Source of the DNA: Roseateles chitinivorans
GTDB taxonomy: Bacteria; Pseudomonadota; Gammaproteobacteria; Burkholderiales; Burkholderiaceae_C
Reading direction: 5' to 3'
DNA length: 64,000 nt
Assembly (NCBI RefSeq): GCF_002761755.1
Contig: NZ_PEOG01000008.1
Location: forward strand, 81,416-145,415
Shown here: one piece after another, positions 30,509-41,785 of the stretch
How positions within the stretch are numbered: position 1 is the first letter of the stretch
Layout: every line of letters starts with the position of its first letter
Made by a program: the position numbers and the translations under genes
Notes under the pieces: model-generated
What the model was told of the DNA's origin: nothing
Database searches by the model: none
Seen by the model: the letters and a program-made list of their open reading frames with translations, nothing else

Positions 30509-32242
30509 TCATTCGTTGGTGGCCGCCAGCACCTCTTCCAGTGTCGTGACGCCCGCCCGGACCTTGACCAGCCCGGACTGCCGCAAGTCCCGCACGCCAT
30601 CGGCGCGGGCCTGTTCGGCGATGTCCATGGCCGTTCCCTCGGACAGGATGATCCGCTGAATCGCCTCGCTGATGGGCATCACTTGGTAAAGACCGACACG
30701 GCCTCGATAACCATTGTTGCAATTCGAGCAGCCGACGGCGCGGTACGGCTTCCAGCTGCCGTCGAGTTCCTGTTCGGCAAAGCCGGCGCGGATCAGCGCC
30801 TCGCGGGGATACTCGGCCGGCGCCTTGCAGTTTTCGCACAGGCGACGGGCCAGACGCTGGGCCGTGATCAGCAGGACGCTGGACGCGATGTTGAACGGCG
30901 CCACGCCCATGTTCAGCAGACGCGTCAGGGTGGTGGGGGCGTCGTTCGTGTGCAGCGTCGACATGACCATGTGGCCCGTCTGCGCCGCCTTGATGGCGAT
31001 GTCGGCCGTTTCCAGGTCCCGGATCTCGCCGACCATGATGATGTCGGGATCCTGACGCAGGAAGGCCTTCAGCGCCGCGGAGAAGGTCAGCCCCGCCTTG
31101 TCGTTGACGTTGACCTGGTTGATGCCGGGCAGGTTGATTTCCGCCGGGTCTTCGACGGTCGAGATGTTGGTGCCGGGCTGGTTGAGGATATTCAGACAGG
31201 TGTACAGCGACACCGTCTTGCCGGAGCCGGTCGGGCCGGTGACCAGGATCATCCCGTAGGGGCGGTGGATGCATTGCAGCAACCGCTCCTTCTCGATCTT
31301 CTCGTAGCCCAGCGCCTCGATGCCCAGCTTCGCCGACGACGGGTCCAGGATCCGGATCACGATCTTTTCACCGAACAGGGTCGGCAGTGTCGAGACCCGG
31401 AAGTCGATTGCCTTGGAGCCGAACTTCAGCTTCATCCGGCCGTCCTGCGGGACGCGGCGCTCGGAGATGTCGAGTCGCGAGATCACCTTGATGCGGGAGG
31501 ACAGCTTGTCCTTGATCGCGATCGGAGGCTGCGTGATCTCGCGCAGTTCGCCGTCGACCCGGAAGCGCACCCGGTAGTGGTATTCGAACGGTTCGAAGTG
31601 GAGGTCCGACGCCCGCATGTTGATGGCGTCGACCAGCATCTTCTGCAGGAAGCGCACGACCGGCGCGTCCTCCACATCGGTGATGTCCTGCGACTCTTCC
31701 GGCGGTGGGGCGTCTTCCTCGGCGATGTCGAAGTCGAAGTCGTCGCCGGAGATCGCCTCCAGCGCCTCGGCGGTCGAGGCGGCGGTGATGCCGAGCAGCT
31801 TCGCCAGCTTGTCATGCTCGACGATGATCCATTCCGGCGTCAGCTGGGTCGCGAACTTGATGCGCTCGACCGCCTCCTGCTCCGTCGGATCGGCGCCGCC
31901 GATGAAGAGCCGGTTGCCGCGCCGCGCCAGCACCACGACCTGGTATTGCGCGGCCAGCTTGGCATCGATGATGTTCTGCGGGAGCTTGTGGGCGTCGACC
32001 GCGTTCAGGTCCAGCAGCGGCAACGCCAGCGCATGCGAGAGCGTGTGGGCCAGGTCCGACGGAGAGACGGTCCCGGAGGCCATGACCGCGTTGACGAAGC
32101 TGGTCTTCTTCTCCCGCGCCAGCTTGACCAGGTCCTCGGCGGCCTGCGGCTTGAGCTTGCCCGCATGCACGAGCACGCGGGCAACGCCGGACAGGGCGGA
32201 CTGAGGGTGTTCGGCCAATGTGGTGTCCACGGATATCGCCAT
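30509..32242 (-). CDS. pilB: Type IV pilus extension ATPase PilB
   Basis: This 577-residue GspE/PulE-family ATPase drives pilus polymerisation. The N-terminal T2SSE_N region (about residues 10-150) is followed by the ATPase domain with Walker A GPTGSGKT (336-343), and a zinc site of CENC and CSNC pairs near residues 465-510. It is separated from pilC by 125 bases. Confidence 0.95.
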   Translation of the reverse strand: MAISVDTTLAEHPQSALSGVARVLVHAGKLKPQAAEDLVKLAREKKTSFVNAVMASGTVSPSDLAHTLSHALALPLLDLNAVDAHKLPQNIIDAKLAAQYQVVVLARRGNRLFIGGADPTEQEAVERIKFATQLTPEWIIVEHDKLAKLLGITAASTAEALEAISGDDFDFDIAEEDAPPPEESQDITDVEDAPVVRFLQKMLVDAINMRASDLHFEPFEYHYRVRFRVDGELREITQPPIAIKDKLSSRIKVISRLDISERRVPQDGRMKLKFGSKAIDFRVSTLPTLFGEKIVIRILDPSSAKLGIEALGYEKIEKERLLQCIHRPYGMILVTGPTGSGKTVSLYTCLNILNQPGTNISTVEDPAEINLPGINQVNVNDKAGLTFSAALKAFLRQDPDIIMVGEIRDLETADIAIKAAQTGHMVMSTLHTNDAPTTLTRLLNMGVAPFNIASSVLLITAQRLARRLCENCKAPAEYPREALIRAGFAEQELDGSWKPYRAVGCSNCNNGYRGRVGLYQVMPISEAIQRIILSEGTAMDIAEQARADGVRDLRQSGLVKVRAGVTTLEEVLAATNE

Positions 32243-32500
32243 CGGTTGGGTCTTGCCGGATGCCCGGCGCTGGCGCCGGAACGACCTCTCACTTTACCCC
32301 CTTGAACGAAGGGGTGGCGGTGGGGATGCCCCAGGCATTCACTGAAGTCTCACGCTTCGTGCAATTTCGGCCTTGGTCACTGGAAATTGAGCGCGAAATG
32401 TGCGAGACCCTGGGAAGCCTCCGCGGGACGCAGCAACGCCTGACCCTGCGCCAGGCTTGGCAGGGTGTTGGCCAGCGGTTGCAGCAGTTGGGGAGCGCGC
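32243..32500. other. pilB upstream region
   Basis: No gene is evident. It should carry the leftward pilB promoter. A short hairpin (CCCCTT at 32298-32303 with AAGGGG at 32309-32314) would lie in the pilB leader if transcription starts farther out. No convincing sigma-54 or sigma-70 element was seen. Confidence 0.4.
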
Positions 32501-32539
32501 AAAGAAAAACGCCGCGAACCTTGCGATTCGCGGCGTTTT
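32501..32539 (-). terminator. Rho-independent terminator of tRNA-Pro
   Basis: A perfect 13-base stem (32506-32518 with 32527-32539) surrounds an 8-base loop; leftwards it is followed by GTTTTTCTTT. It lies eight bases beyond the tRNA 3' end. Confidence 0.88.
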
Positions 32540-32547
32540 CGATGTCC

Positions 32548-32624
32548 TGGTCGGGGTGAGAGGATTCGAACCTCCGGCCTCTACGTCCCGAACGTAGCGC
32601 TCTACCAGGCTAAGCTACACCCCG
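32548..32624 (-). tRNA. proK: tRNA-Pro (anticodon CGG)
   Basis: Read on the minus strand, the 77-base sequence folds as a tRNA: acceptor CGGGGTG/CACCCCG, D arm with AGCCTGGTAGAGC, anticodon stem CTACG/CGTAG with loop TTCGGGA (anticodon CGG), and T arm GGTTCGAATCC. The CCA end is encoded at 32548-32550. Confidence 0.97.
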
Positions 32625-32650
32625 TTTTGGTCACTCGATCGAGAGTTCGT

Positions 32651-33637
32651 TCAAGAACTTCTCTCAACCGACTGAGCCGCAAATTCTAGCAGGCTTTCTT
32701 TCCACTTGGAAAGGGGTAGCGCCGACAAATGTTGTCGCGCCTGTGCGACTTCCGCGCGGGCTGCCTCGCGCGTCGCTTCCAGCGCGCCGGTGCGGCGCAC
32801 GATCGCGACGATGTCCTGCAGCCGTTCCACCTCGCCATGCTCGATCGCGTGGCGGATCAGCGCGCGGTCCTCCTTGGTGCCGCGCTCCATGGCGATCAGC
32901 AGCGGCAGCGTCGGCTTGCCTTCGCGCAGGTCGTCGCCGACGTTCTTGCCCAGCGAATCGCTGGTGCCCTCGTAGTCCAGGGCGTCGTCAATCAGTTGGA
33001 AGGCGGTGCCCAGCGAGCGGCCATAACCGGCGCAGGCTTCCTCCAGCGCGGGCGGTGCGTCCGCGAGCACCGCGCCCAGGCGCGCACTGGCTTCGAACAG
33101 CTTCGCCGTCTTGTATCGGATAACTCGCAAGTAGCTGTCGACGGCCACGTCCGGGTCATGCATGTTCATCAGCTGCAGGACCTCGCCCTCGGCGATCACG
33201 TTGGTCGCATCGGCCAGCACCTCGAGCACGCGCATCCGATTCACCGACACCATCATCTGGAAGGCGCGCGAATACAGGAAGTCGCCGACCAGCACGCTGG
33301 CCGCGTTGCCGAACATGGCGTTGGCTGTCTGCTTGCCGCGGCGCAGCGCGGATTCGTCGACCACGTCGTCGTGCAACAGGGTCGCGGTGTGGATGAACTC
33401 GACGACCGCCGCGAGCTCGCGGCTGGCGGGCGAGTCGGCGTCCAGCGCGTTGGCGAACATCAGCACCAGTTTCGGCCGCATCCGCTTGCCGCCGGCATGA
33501 ATGATGTACGCGGAAATCTGGTTGATCAGCGCGACGTCCGATCGAAGCCGCTGCGCGATCACGGCATCGACTTCTTTCATCTGCGCATTCAGCGCCTCGA
33601 GGACCTCGGCAACAGGGGTAGAGGCAATGGGTTGCAC
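32651..33637 (-). CDS. ispB: Octaprenyl/polyprenyl diphosphate synthase
   Basis: This 328-residue enzyme makes the isoprenoid tail of ubiquinone. The two aspartate-rich motifs are LLHDDVVD and LIDDALDYEG, with the GGKRMRPKL substrate-binding block near the N-terminus. Position next to rplU, divergently transcribed, is conserved. The start is uncertain: a GTG at 33637 matches family length, while an ATG at 33580 would give 309 residues; the frame extends upstream to 33793 but into the rplU promoter region. Confidence 0.92.
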   Translation of the reverse strand: MQPIASTPVAEVLEALNAQMKEVDAVIAQRLRSDVALINQISAYIIHAGGKRMRPKLVLMFANALDADSPASRELAAVVEFIHTATLLHDDVVDESALRRGKQTANAMFGNAASVLVGDFLYSRAFQMMVSVNRMRVLEVLADATNVIAEGEVLQLMNMHDPDVAVDSYLRVIRYKTAKLFEASARLGAVLADAPPALEEACAGYGRSLGTAFQLIDDALDYEGTSDSLGKNVGDDLREGKPTLPLLIAMERGTKEDRALIRHAIEHGEVERLQDIVAIVRRTGALEATREAARAEVAQARQHLSALPLSKWKESLLEFAAQSVERSS

Positions 33638-33821
33638 TCTGGACTCACGGTGAGGGGAAGCGCGGATTATAGGAAGGCCGGCGCGGCGATCCTGGCTGAG
33701 CCTCGCGCTCCTGCGCACCCGCGCGAGTGGCTCGTCCTCGGCGACCTGTGCCGGAATGCGCGTCCTGGCGGTTCTGCGGGCGCAAAGCCCCATGGCTGCG
33801 GGCTTCGGCGCGTCTGCCGGT

Positions 33822-33851
33822 TTGCATCGGGGTGGGGGTCTGTGCTACATT
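33822..33851 (+). promoter_or_regulatory. Putative rplU-rpmA promoter
   Basis: TTGCAT (33822-33827) and TACATT (33846-33851) are 18 bases apart, with a TG one base before the -10 (extended -10). It lies about 85 bases upstream of rplU. Confidence 0.6.
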
Positions 33852-33859
33852 CTCGGGCT

Positions 33860-33883
33860 CCGCATCTTTATGCGGTGTTTTTT
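33860..33883 (+). promoter_or_regulatory. Terminator-like hairpin in the rplU leader (candidate attenuator)
   Basis: CCGCAT (33860-33865) pairs perfectly with ATGCGG (33870-33875) around a CTTT loop and is followed by TG and six T (33878-33883). It sits between the predicted promoter and rplU, with no rightward gene before it to terminate, so it would act as a leader attenuator. Confidence 0.5.
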
Positions 33884-33936
33884 CTTGGGCGGTCGACGGA
33901 ATGCTTCGTGGGTCGCTCGCATGTGAAAGGGCTGAT

Positions 33937-34248
33937 ATGTACGCGGTCATAAAAACCGGTGGCAAGCAATACAAGGTTGCTGCTGGCGAAAAGATCAAGG
34001 TAGAACAGATTGCTGCGGAAGTTGGCCAAGAGATCGTGATCGACCAGGTGCTGGCCGTCGGAAACGGCGCGGACCTCAAGATCGGGACTCCCTTGGTTGC
34101 TGGCGCCAGCGTCAAGGCCACCGTGGTGGCTCATGGCAAGCACGACAAGGTGCGCATCTTCAAGCTGCGTCGTCGCAAGCACTACAAGAAGAGCCAAGGC
34201 CATCGCCAGACGTTCACCGAGCTGGAAATCAGCGCGGTCAACGGCTGA
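33937..34248 (+). CDS. rplU: 50S ribosomal protein L21
   Basis: This 103-residue protein begins [14 protein letters not shown], the universal L21 start, and ends with the [14 protein letters not shown] block. L21 binds 23S rRNA in the large subunit. AAGGG precedes the ATG at 33937. It forms an operon with rpmA. Confidence 0.98.
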   Translation: MYAVIKTGGKQYKVAAGEKIKVEQIAAEVGQEIVIDQVLAVGNGADLKIGTPLVAGASVKATVVAHGKHDKVRIFKLRRRKHYKKSQGHRQTFTELEISAVNG

Positions 34249-34285
34249 TCCTCGACTCACTCGCAATCTGATCAAGGAGTAATCC

Positions 34286-34543
34286 ATGGCACAGAAAAAG
34301 GGCGGCGGCTCGACACGAAACGGCCGCGACTCGAAGCCGAAGATGCTTGGCGTCAAGGTGTACGGCGGCCAGACCGTCTCGGCAGGCTCGATCATCGTCC
34401 GCCAGCGCGGCACGAAGTTCCACGCCGGCACCAACGTGGGCATGGGCAAGGACCACACGCTGTTCGCGCTGATCGACGGCACGGTGTCCTTCACCGTCAA
34501 GGGCGAAAACAGCCGCTCGACCGTCGTCGTCACGGCGGCCTGA
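34286..34543 (+). CDS. rpmA: 50S ribosomal protein L27
   Basis: This 85-residue protein begins [16 protein letters not shown], typical of proteobacterial L27 without a cleaved N-terminal extension; its tail reaches toward the peptidyl-transferase centre. AAGGAG lies at the correct distance upstream. Confidence 0.98.
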   Translation: MAQKKGGGSTRNGRDSKPKMLGVKVYGGQTVSAGSIIVRQRGTKFHAGTNVGMGKDHTLFALIDGTVSFTVKGENSRSTVVVTAA

Positions 34544-34605
34544 GCGCGTTGATGTCCTGACGCCGTGAGGCGGAAGACCCGGTCTTCCGCTTCCGGCGGA
34601 CCCAG

Positions 34606-34636
34606 AGCCCCGGCTTCGTCCGGGGCTTTGTTTTTT
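34606..34636 (+). terminator. Rho-independent terminator of rplU-rpmA
   Basis: An 8-base stem (34606-34613 with 34620-34627) and a 6-base loop precede TTGTTTTTT. It separates rpmA from obg. Confidence 0.88.
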
Positions 34637-34765
34637 CGGCACCCGTTGCGATGGGCGTCCGCGCCGACCGCGAGCTCCGGCGAAACCTGACTCGCTCCGA
34701 TTCAAAGCATGTCCTTGCGCGGGAGCGCGGGGGCCTGAATTACGATAGCCCCGCTCCGGGACTGA

Positions 34766-36019
<1,254 letters not shown>

Positions 36020-36082
36020 ACGCGGTCCCGACATCGCCCTGACTTCCGGCTCCAGTCCACGACTCCCTCATCCTCCCATCGC

Positions 36083-37228
36083 ATGAGCAACGGCAACCTG
36101 AACGGCGAATTGACTGGTGTCCTGCGGGACGCGCGACGGATCGTCGTGAAGGTGGGTTCGAGCCTCGTGACCAACGAGGGACGGGGCGTGGATGCGGAGG
36201 CCATCGGCAACTGGTGTCGCCAGTTGGCGGAACTGGCCCGTGAGGGTCGCGAGGTGGTGATGGTCTCCAGCGGGGCGATCGCCGAAGGCATGAAGCGCCT
36301 GGGTTGGGCCAGCCGGCCGAAGGAACTGCACGAACTCCAGGCCGCTGCCGCCGTCGGCCAGATGGGCCTGGCGCAGATGTACGAGACCAAGTTGCGCGAA
36401 CAGGGGCTCACCAGTGCACAGGTGCTGCTGACGCACGCCGACCTGGCGGATCGCGAGCGCTATCTGAACGCGCGCTCGACCTTGCTGGCGCTGCTGCAGC
36501 ATCGCGTGCTGCCGGTCATCAACGAGAACGACACGGTCGTCAACGACGAGATCAAGTTCGGCGACAACGACACGCTGGGCGCGCTGGTCGCGAACCTCGT
36601 CGAGGCCGATGCCCTGGTGATCCTGACGGATCAGAAGGGCCTGTACTCCGCCGACCCGCGCAAGGACCCGAATGCCCGCTTCATCGACCGCGCGACCGCC
36701 GGCAAGCCGGAGCTGGAGGAGATGGCGGGCGGCGCGGGGTCCAGCATCGGGCGGGGCGGCATGATCACCAAGATCCTGGCGGCCAAGCGGGCGGCGAGCA
36801 GCGGCGCCAACACGGTGATCGCCTGGGGCCGGGAGCCCGACGTGCTGCTGCGGCTGGCCCAAGGCGAGTCGATCGGCACGGCACTGATGGCGTCGACCGC
36901 CAAGCTGGCGGCGCGCAAGCAGTGGATGGTCGACCACCTGCAGCTGCGCGGGAAGGTGGTTGTCGATGCCGGCGCGGCCATCAAGCTGCGCGAGGAAGGC
37001 AAGAGCCTGCTGCCGATCGGCGTGCACGAGGTGTCCGGCGAGTTCCATCGCGGCGATGTCATTGCGGTCATCGACCTGACGGGCAAGGAGTTGGCGCGCG
37101 GCCTGACCAACTATGGCAGCGCCGAGGCGCGGCTGATCGCGCGCAAGCCATCCTTCGACATCGAGCGGGTGCTGGGGTATGCCGCCGAGCCGGAACTGAT
37201 CCATCGCGACAACCTCGTGTTGCGCTGA
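36083..37228 (+). CDS. proB: Glutamate 5-kinase
   Basis: This 381-residue enzyme phosphorylates glutamate in the first step of proline synthesis. The amino acid kinase domain ([22 protein letters not shown]) spans about residues 1-265, followed by a PUA domain. It is 63 bases after obg and probably cotranscribed. Confidence 0.97.
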   Translation: MSNGNLNGELTGVLRDARRIVVKVGSSLVTNEGRGVDAEAIGNWCRQLAELAREGREVVMVSSGAIAEGMKRLGWASRPKELHELQAAAAVGQMGLAQMYETKLREQGLTSAQVLLTHADLADRERYLNARSTLLALLQHRVLPVINENDTVVNDEIKFGDNDTLGALVANLVEADALVILTDQKGLYSADPRKDPNARFIDRATAGKPELEEMAGGAGSSIGRGGMITKILAAKRAASSGANTVIAWGREPDVLLRLAQGESIGTALMASTAKLAARKQWMVDHLQLRGKVVVDAGAAIKLREEGKSLLPIGVHEVSGEFHRGDVIAVIDLTGKELARGLTNYGSAEARLIARKPSFDIERVLGYAAEPELIHRDNLVLR

Positions 37229-37252
37229 TCGGTCGCCGCGACGCACAGGAAG

Positions 37253-37278
37253 AAAGGCGCCCAAGGGCGCCTTTGTCT
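37253..37278. terminator. Terminator between convergent proB and rppH
   Basis: AAAGGCGCC (37253-37261) pairs with GGCGCCTTT (37266-37274). Rightwards it is followed by GTCTT; leftwards by CTTCCTG. It probably serves proB. Confidence 0.7.
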
Positions 37279-37316
37279 TGTCCGGGGCGGCGCCTCCTGC
37301 GCGGCACCGGTCCCGG

Positions 37317-38024
37317 TCAGTCCTTCGCCGGTTCCACCGAGCCGGTTTGGGGGGCGGCGGGCGACGAGGCGTCCCGACGCTCACGGGTCTCCTGGGCAGG
37401 ACCTTCCGCGGCGTGCGCGGCGACTTCCGGCTCGTGAGGCCGATGGTCGGCGCGGTCGTGCCGGTGGTGATCCTGCTCGTTCGGTCCGCCATGGCGATCG
37501 CCGCGCGGCGCCGGACGCATGCCCGCCCGCAGGTAGCGATTGTGATGATTGAGCCGCGGCAGGAAGCGCGCGAGCTCGGTCAACGCCATCTGGTAGACGC
37601 CGCGCTTGAACTCGATCACGGCCTCCAGCGGAACCCAGTACTCGTTCCAGCGCCAGGCGTCGAACTCGGGATGGTCGGTCGCGCGCAGGTTCATGTCGCT
37701 GTCGCGACCGGTCATCTGGAGCAGGAACCAGATCTGCTTCTGCCCGCGATAGTGGCCGCGTGCGTCGCGCCGGATGAAGTGATCGGGAACCTCGTAGCGC
37801 AGCCAGTCGCGGGTACGCGCGATGATGCGCACGTGGTCTGCAGTGAGGCCCACTTCCTCATGCAGCTCTCTGAACATCGCCTGCTCGGGCGTTTCGCCAT
37901 GCTTGATGCCCCCTTGGGGGAACTGCCAAGAATGGGTGCGTATGCGCTTGCCCCAGAACACCTCGTTCTTGTGGTTGAGCAGGATGATGCCGACGTTGGG
38001 CCGGAAGCCTTCACGGTCGAGCAT
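37317..38024 (-). CDS. rppH: RNA pyrophosphohydrolase RppH
   Basis: The Nudix box runs from G38 to L60 ([12 protein letters not shown] then REL.EEVGL), and the [13 protein letters not shown] region is typical of RppH, which removes pyrophosphate from mRNA 5' ends to start decay. At 235 residues it is longer than E. coli RppH (about 176): the last 65 residues form a His/Arg/Pro-rich, probably disordered tail. The ATG at 38024 matches the family start [12 protein letters not shown]; longer in-frame starts lack support. Confidence 0.93.
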   Translation of the reverse strand: MLDREGFRPNVGIILLNHKNEVFWGKRIRTHSWQFPQGGIKHGETPEQAMFRELHEEVGLTADHVRIIARTRDWLRYEVPDHFIRRDARGHYRGQKQIWFLLQMTGRDSDMNLRATDHPEFDAWRWNEYWVPLEAVIEFKRGVYQMALTELARFLPRLNHHNRYLRAGMRPAPRGDRHGGPNEQDHHRHDRADHRPHEPEVAAHAAEGPAQETRERRDASSPAAPQTGSVEPAKD

Positions 38025-38114
38025 AATCAACCTCAAATCATTCGTTGGATTGATTATTGCACCGGGCCTGAGCCCCGGCGCGATCATCGCTAACCCTCGG
38101 TGGTGAACGGTTTT

Positions 38115-38152
38115 TCCGCGGCGGCATGGCTGACCGCGGACTTTTATTTTTT
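38115..38152 (+). promoter_or_regulatory. Terminator-like hairpin in the proS leader (candidate attenuator)
   Basis: TCCGCGG (38115-38121) pairs with CCGCGGA (38134-38140), then CTTTTATTTTTT (38141-38152). It ends seven bases before the proS ATG, and the upstream neighbour rppH runs the other way, so there is no rightward gene for it to terminate. Confidence 0.5.
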
Positions 38153-38158
38153 GCGCCC

Positions 38159-39901
38159 ATGAAAGCCTCCCAGTTCTTCGTCTCCACGCTCAAGGAAGCC
38201 CCCGCCGACGCGGAAATCGTCAGCCACAAGCTCATGATGCGCGCCGGCATGATCAAGCGCCTGGGCGCCGGTATCTATAACTACATGCCGATGGGCCTGC
38301 GGGTGATCCGCAAGGTCGAGCACATCATCCGGACCGAGATGAACCGGGCCGGCGCGGTCGAACTGCTGATGCCGGTCGTGCAGCCGGCGGAACTCTGGCA
38401 GGAAACCGGCCGCTTCGACAAGATGGGCCCCGAACTGCTGCGGGTGAAGGATCGCCACGGCCGCGACTTCATCATTCAGCCGACCTCGGAGGAGGTCATC
38501 ACCGACATCGCGCGCCAGGAGCTGCGCAGCTACAAGCAGCTGCCGAAAAACTTCTATCACATCCAGACGAAGTTCCGCGACGAGCGCCGGCCCCGCTTCG
38601 GCATCATGCGCGGGCGCGAGTTCACGATGAAGGACGCGTACTCGTTCGACCGCGACAAGGACGCGGCCGGCCGCAGCTACGACAACATGTATGCGGCCTA
38701 CTGCCGGATCTTCGACCGCCTGGGCCTGCAATACCGCGCCGTGGCGGCGGACACCGGCGCGATCGGCGGCGACCGCTCGCATGAGTTCCAGGTCATCGCC
38801 GAAACCGGCGAGGACGCGATCATCTACTGCCCGACCAGCGACTACGCCGCCAACATCGAGCTGGCCGAGGCGCTGTTGCTGATCGCGACGCGCGGTGCGG
38901 CGACGCAGGCGCTGACCAAGACGCCGACGCCCGGCAAGGCGACCTGCGCCGACGTGGCCGAACTGCTCCAGCTGCCGCTGACGCAGACGGTGAAGTCGCT
39001 GGTGCTGGCGACCGACGAGCTCAACGAGCACGGCGAGGTCGTGAAGACGCAGGTCTGGCTGCTGCTGGTGCGCGGCGACCACGACCTGAACGAGGTCAAG
39101 GCCGGCAAGCTGGAAGGGCTGAAGGGCGGCTTCCGCTTCGCGACCGCCGCGGAGATCGATGCCCACTTCGGCTGCAAGCCCGGCTACCTGGGGCCGATCG
39201 GCCTGAAGCAGCCGGTCAAGGTCATCGCCGACCGCACGGTGGCGAACATGGCGGACTTCGTCTGCGGCGCCAACGAGGCGGACTTCCACTTCACCGGCGC
39301 CAACTGGGGCCGCGACCTGCCGGAGCCGGACCTGGTCGCCGACATCCGCAATGTCGTCGAAGGCGACCCGTCGCCGGACGGCAAGGGTGTGCTGGCGATC
39401 CAGCGCGGCATCGAGGTCGGCCATGTCTTCTATCTGGGCACGAAGTATTCGGCCGCGATGAACGCGACCTACCTGGACGAGAACGGCAAGCCGCAGCTGA
39501 TGGAAATGGGCTGCTATGGCATCGGCGTGACCCGCATCCTGGGCGCGGCGATCGAGCAGAACCACGACGAGCGCGGCATCGTCTGGCCGGACTCGATCGC
39601 GCCCTTCACCGTGGTGGTCTGCCCGATCGGCATGGACCGCAACGAGGAGGTGAAGGCCGCCGCGACGAAGCTCTACGAGGAGCTGCTCGACCTCGGCATC
39701 GACGTGCTGCTGGATGACCGCGGCGAGCGCCCTGGCGCGATGTTCGCCGACTGGGAACTCGTCGGCGTGCCGCACCGCGTCGTCATCTCCGATCGCGGCC
39801 TGAAGGAAGGCCAGGTCGAGGTCCAGGGCCGTCGCGATGCCGCCGCCACCAAGCTGGCGCTGGCCGATGTCGTCGCCCACCTGAAGCAACGCCTGGCGTG
39901 A
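38159..39901 (+). CDS. proS: Prolyl-tRNA synthetase
   Basis: This 580-residue class IIa synthetase charges tRNA-Pro. It has the bacterial domain order: catalytic core, INS editing domain (about residues 225-405), then the anticodon-binding domain. [13 protein letters not shown] is the family start, favouring the ATG at 38159 over one at 38126, which would place the start inside the leader hairpin. No clear Shine-Dalgarno sequence precedes it. It overlaps the next gene by four bases. Confidence 0.97.
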   Translation: MKASQFFVSTLKEAPADAEIVSHKLMMRAGMIKRLGAGIYNYMPMGLRVIRKVEHIIRTEMNRAGAVELLMPVVQPAELWQETGRFDKMGPELLRVKDRHGRDFIIQPTSEEVITDIARQELRSYKQLPKNFYHIQTKFRDERRPRFGIMRGREFTMKDAYSFDRDKDAAGRSYDNMYAAYCRIFDRLGLQYRAVAADTGAIGGDRSHEFQVIAETGEDAIIYCPTSDYAANIELAEALLLIATRGAATQALTKTPTPGKATCADVAELLQLPLTQTVKSLVLATDELNEHGEVVKTQVWLLLVRGDHDLNEVKAGKLEGLKGGFRFATAAEIDAHFGCKPGYLGPIGLKQPVKVIADRTVANMADFVCGANEADFHFTGANWGRDLPEPDLVADIRNVVEGDPSPDGKGVLAIQRGIEVGHVFYLGTKYSAAMNATYLDENGKPQLMEMGCYGIGVTRILGAAIEQNHDERGIVWPDSIAPFTVVVCPIGMDRNEEVKAAATKLYEELLDLGIDVLLDDRGERPGAMFADWELVGVPHRVVISDRGLKEGQVEVQGRRDAAATKLALADVVAHLKQRLA

Positions 39902-40998
39902 GCCCGGCTCGTCCGCCGCAGCGCGTCGCGGCGGTGGACGCGCTCCGCGCGCTGGCGCTGCTGCCGGTGGTCGCGGTCAACTGGGTCGGCTATCCGGCGC
40001 TGCCCGACGCGGGCCCGATGAGTCCCCCCGGCAGCGACGAAGGCCTGGCGGCCCACGCGCTGTCCTGGTTGCTGCATGCGCTCGTGGCGGGCAAGGGCAT
40101 CGCCCTGCTGGCCTTCCTCTTCGGCTACAGCCAGGGGCTGTCGCAATCGCGCGGGGTGGATGCCCTGGCCAGGCGCCGCCGTCGGCTGGCCAAGATGCTG
40201 GCGCTGGGGCTGCTGCACGGCAGCCTGCTCTACATGGGCGACATCCTGACGCTGTATGCCGTGGCCGGGTCGCTGCTGGCGATCTGGGCCGGCCACTCGA
40301 TGGCGAAGCTGAGGTTCCGGATCCGGGTGCTGATCGCCGTGGAGTTGGCGGTGATCGCGTTCATGATGGTGCTCGCGAGTCTGCCGCTGGCCGGCGAACC
40401 CTCGGTGCCGCTCACGGCGCCGGCCCCGTGGGCAGAGTGGACGTTGCGCAATGCGGGCCACTTCGCCGCGACCACCATCGCCTTCGTGACCCTCGGCGTC
40501 CCGGTGCCGCTGCTCTTGATGACGGCTGGACTCATGGCGGCCCGCCTGCGCCTGTTCTCCCATCCGCGCTGGGAACCCGCGCTGCGGCGCTGGTCGCGCC
40601 GCTGGCTGTGGCCAGCAGTGGCGCTGAACATCGCGTTCACCTCGCTGCTCTGGCCGGGCCTGCGTGATGGCGACAGCTTCGTCACCGGGCGCTACGCCAT
40701 CTTCTATCTCTATCCGACGATGCTGCTTCTCAGCGCCGCGGTCCCGGCCCTGGTGCTGCGGATGCGGCGCGATCCGCGTCTGCTGGAGGCGCTCGCGCCG
40801 TTGGGACGGCACACGCTGACCCTCTACCTGTTCAGCTCGGTGCTGAGCTTCGCGCTGTTCAGCGGGGCAGGGCTGTCGTGGCAGCCGGGAACGCTGGTGA
40901 CCGCGGGCCTGGCGCTGGCGTACTGGATCGGCGGCCTGCGGCTGGCGCGGGCGCTCGGACCGCGACGTTTGCCGCTGGAACGCTGGTTGTCGCGCTGA
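39898..40998 (+). CDS. YeiB/DUF418-like membrane protein
   Basis: This 366-residue protein has about eight to ten hydrophobic helices. The blocks [24 protein letters not shown] and [14 protein letters not shown] match the N-terminal part of YeiB-family proteins, and [13 protein letters not shown] resembles DUF418. The biochemical role of this family is not settled; distant similarity to membrane acyltransferases is noted. Translation starts at GTG overlapping the proS stop (GTGA), so it is translationally coupled. Confidence 0.7.
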   Translation: MSPARPPQRVAAVDALRALALLPVVAVNWVGYPALPDAGPMSPPGSDEGLAAHALSWLLHALVAGKGIALLAFLFGYSQGLSQSRGVDALARRRRRLAKMLALGLLHGSLLYMGDILTLYAVAGSLLAIWAGHSMAKLRFRIRVLIAVELAVIAFMMVLASLPLAGEPSVPLTAPAPWAEWTLRNAGHFAATTIAFVTLGVPVPLLLMTAGLMAARLRLFSHPRWEPALRRWSRRWLWPAVALNIAFTSLLWPGLRDGDSFVTGRYAIFYLYPTMLLLSAAVPALVLRMRRDPRLLEALAPLGRHTLTLYLFSSVLSFALFSGAGLSWQPGTLVTAGLALAYWIGGLRLARALGPRRLPLERWLSR

Positions 40999-41043
40999 CG
41001 GCGCCGCCCAGCGCCGTTACGATGCCGCGCCTCTCCCTTTCCG

Positions 41044-41718
41044 ATGTCGATCGCCGCTGATCTTCGTTCCGCCGACGTGACCGCTCCCCGCCTCCCGACG
41101 ATCTCCCCGACCTCGCGCCGCGCGCTGCTGCTGGCCGGCGCGGCCGCCTGCCTGCCGCGACCCGCGCTCGCGGGTGCGCAGCAGGAGGAGCCCCTGGCCG
41201 ACGCCGTGCGCTCGGCGCTGTCGGCGGCGATTGCCTCGGATGCGCCGCCCAAGCCTCGCTTCGAGGCCATCGAGCCGCGCTTGGCCTACCTGCGCTGGCT
41301 GGGCGAGATGAGCGAGCGGATGAAGCGCAAGAAGAGCGAAGCGCAGACGCGGATCGAGTTCCTGGAGACGCTCTGGTACGAGAGCGCGCGGGCGGGACTC
41401 GAGCCGGCGCTGGTGCTGGGCCTGGTGCAGGTCGAAAGCGGCTTCCGCAAGTACGCGATCAGCGTGGCGGGCGCGCGCGGCTACATGCAGGTGATGCCGT
41501 TCTGGACGCGCTCGATCGGGGACGGTCAGGTGTCCAGGCTGTTCCACATGCAGACCAACTTGCGCTTCGGCTGCGTGATCCTGCGCCACTACCTCGACAT
41601 CGAGAAGGGCAACCTGTTCCTTGCGCTGGGACGCTACAACGGGAGCCGCGGCCGGGCCGAGTATCCGAACCTGGTGATGGGGGCCCGCAAGGCGTGGCTG
41701 ATGCCGGGACAAAGCTGA
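41044..41718 (+). CDS. Lytic transglycosylase (SLT domain)
   Basis: This 224-residue periplasmic protein has a signal peptide (twin-Arg SRRALLLAG, cleavage near ALA43) and an SLT domain. Glu131 in VQVESGFRKYA is the predicted catalytic acid, followed by GARGYMQVMPFW and the C-terminal ALGRYNGSRG. It cleaves peptidoglycan between MurNAc and GlcNAc. The 45-base gap after the upstream gene allows cotranscription. Confidence 0.9.
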   Translation: MSIAADLRSADVTAPRLPTISPTSRRALLLAGAAACLPRPALAGAQQEEPLADAVRSALSAAIASDAPPKPRFEAIEPRLAYLRWLGEMSERMKRKKSEAQTRIEFLETLWYESARAGLEPALVLGLVQVESGFRKYAISVAGARGYMQVMPFWTRSIGDGQVSRLFHMQTNLRFGCVILRHYLDIEKGNLFLALGRYNGSRGRAEYPNLVMGARKAWLMPGQS

Positions 41719-41785
41719 GGTCTCGACGCGGAGGGGCCCGCGTCAGACCACCGTCAGGTGCTGTCGATGCCCGGGGGCATCGGCG

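Noticed and set aside
30449..32305. 618-codon plus-strand frame opposite pilB
   Set aside because: Shadow of pilB; no motifs.
32290..32345. Sigma-54 promoter for pilB
   Set aside because: No GG-N10-GC element with an acceptable surrounding consensus was found on the minus strand.
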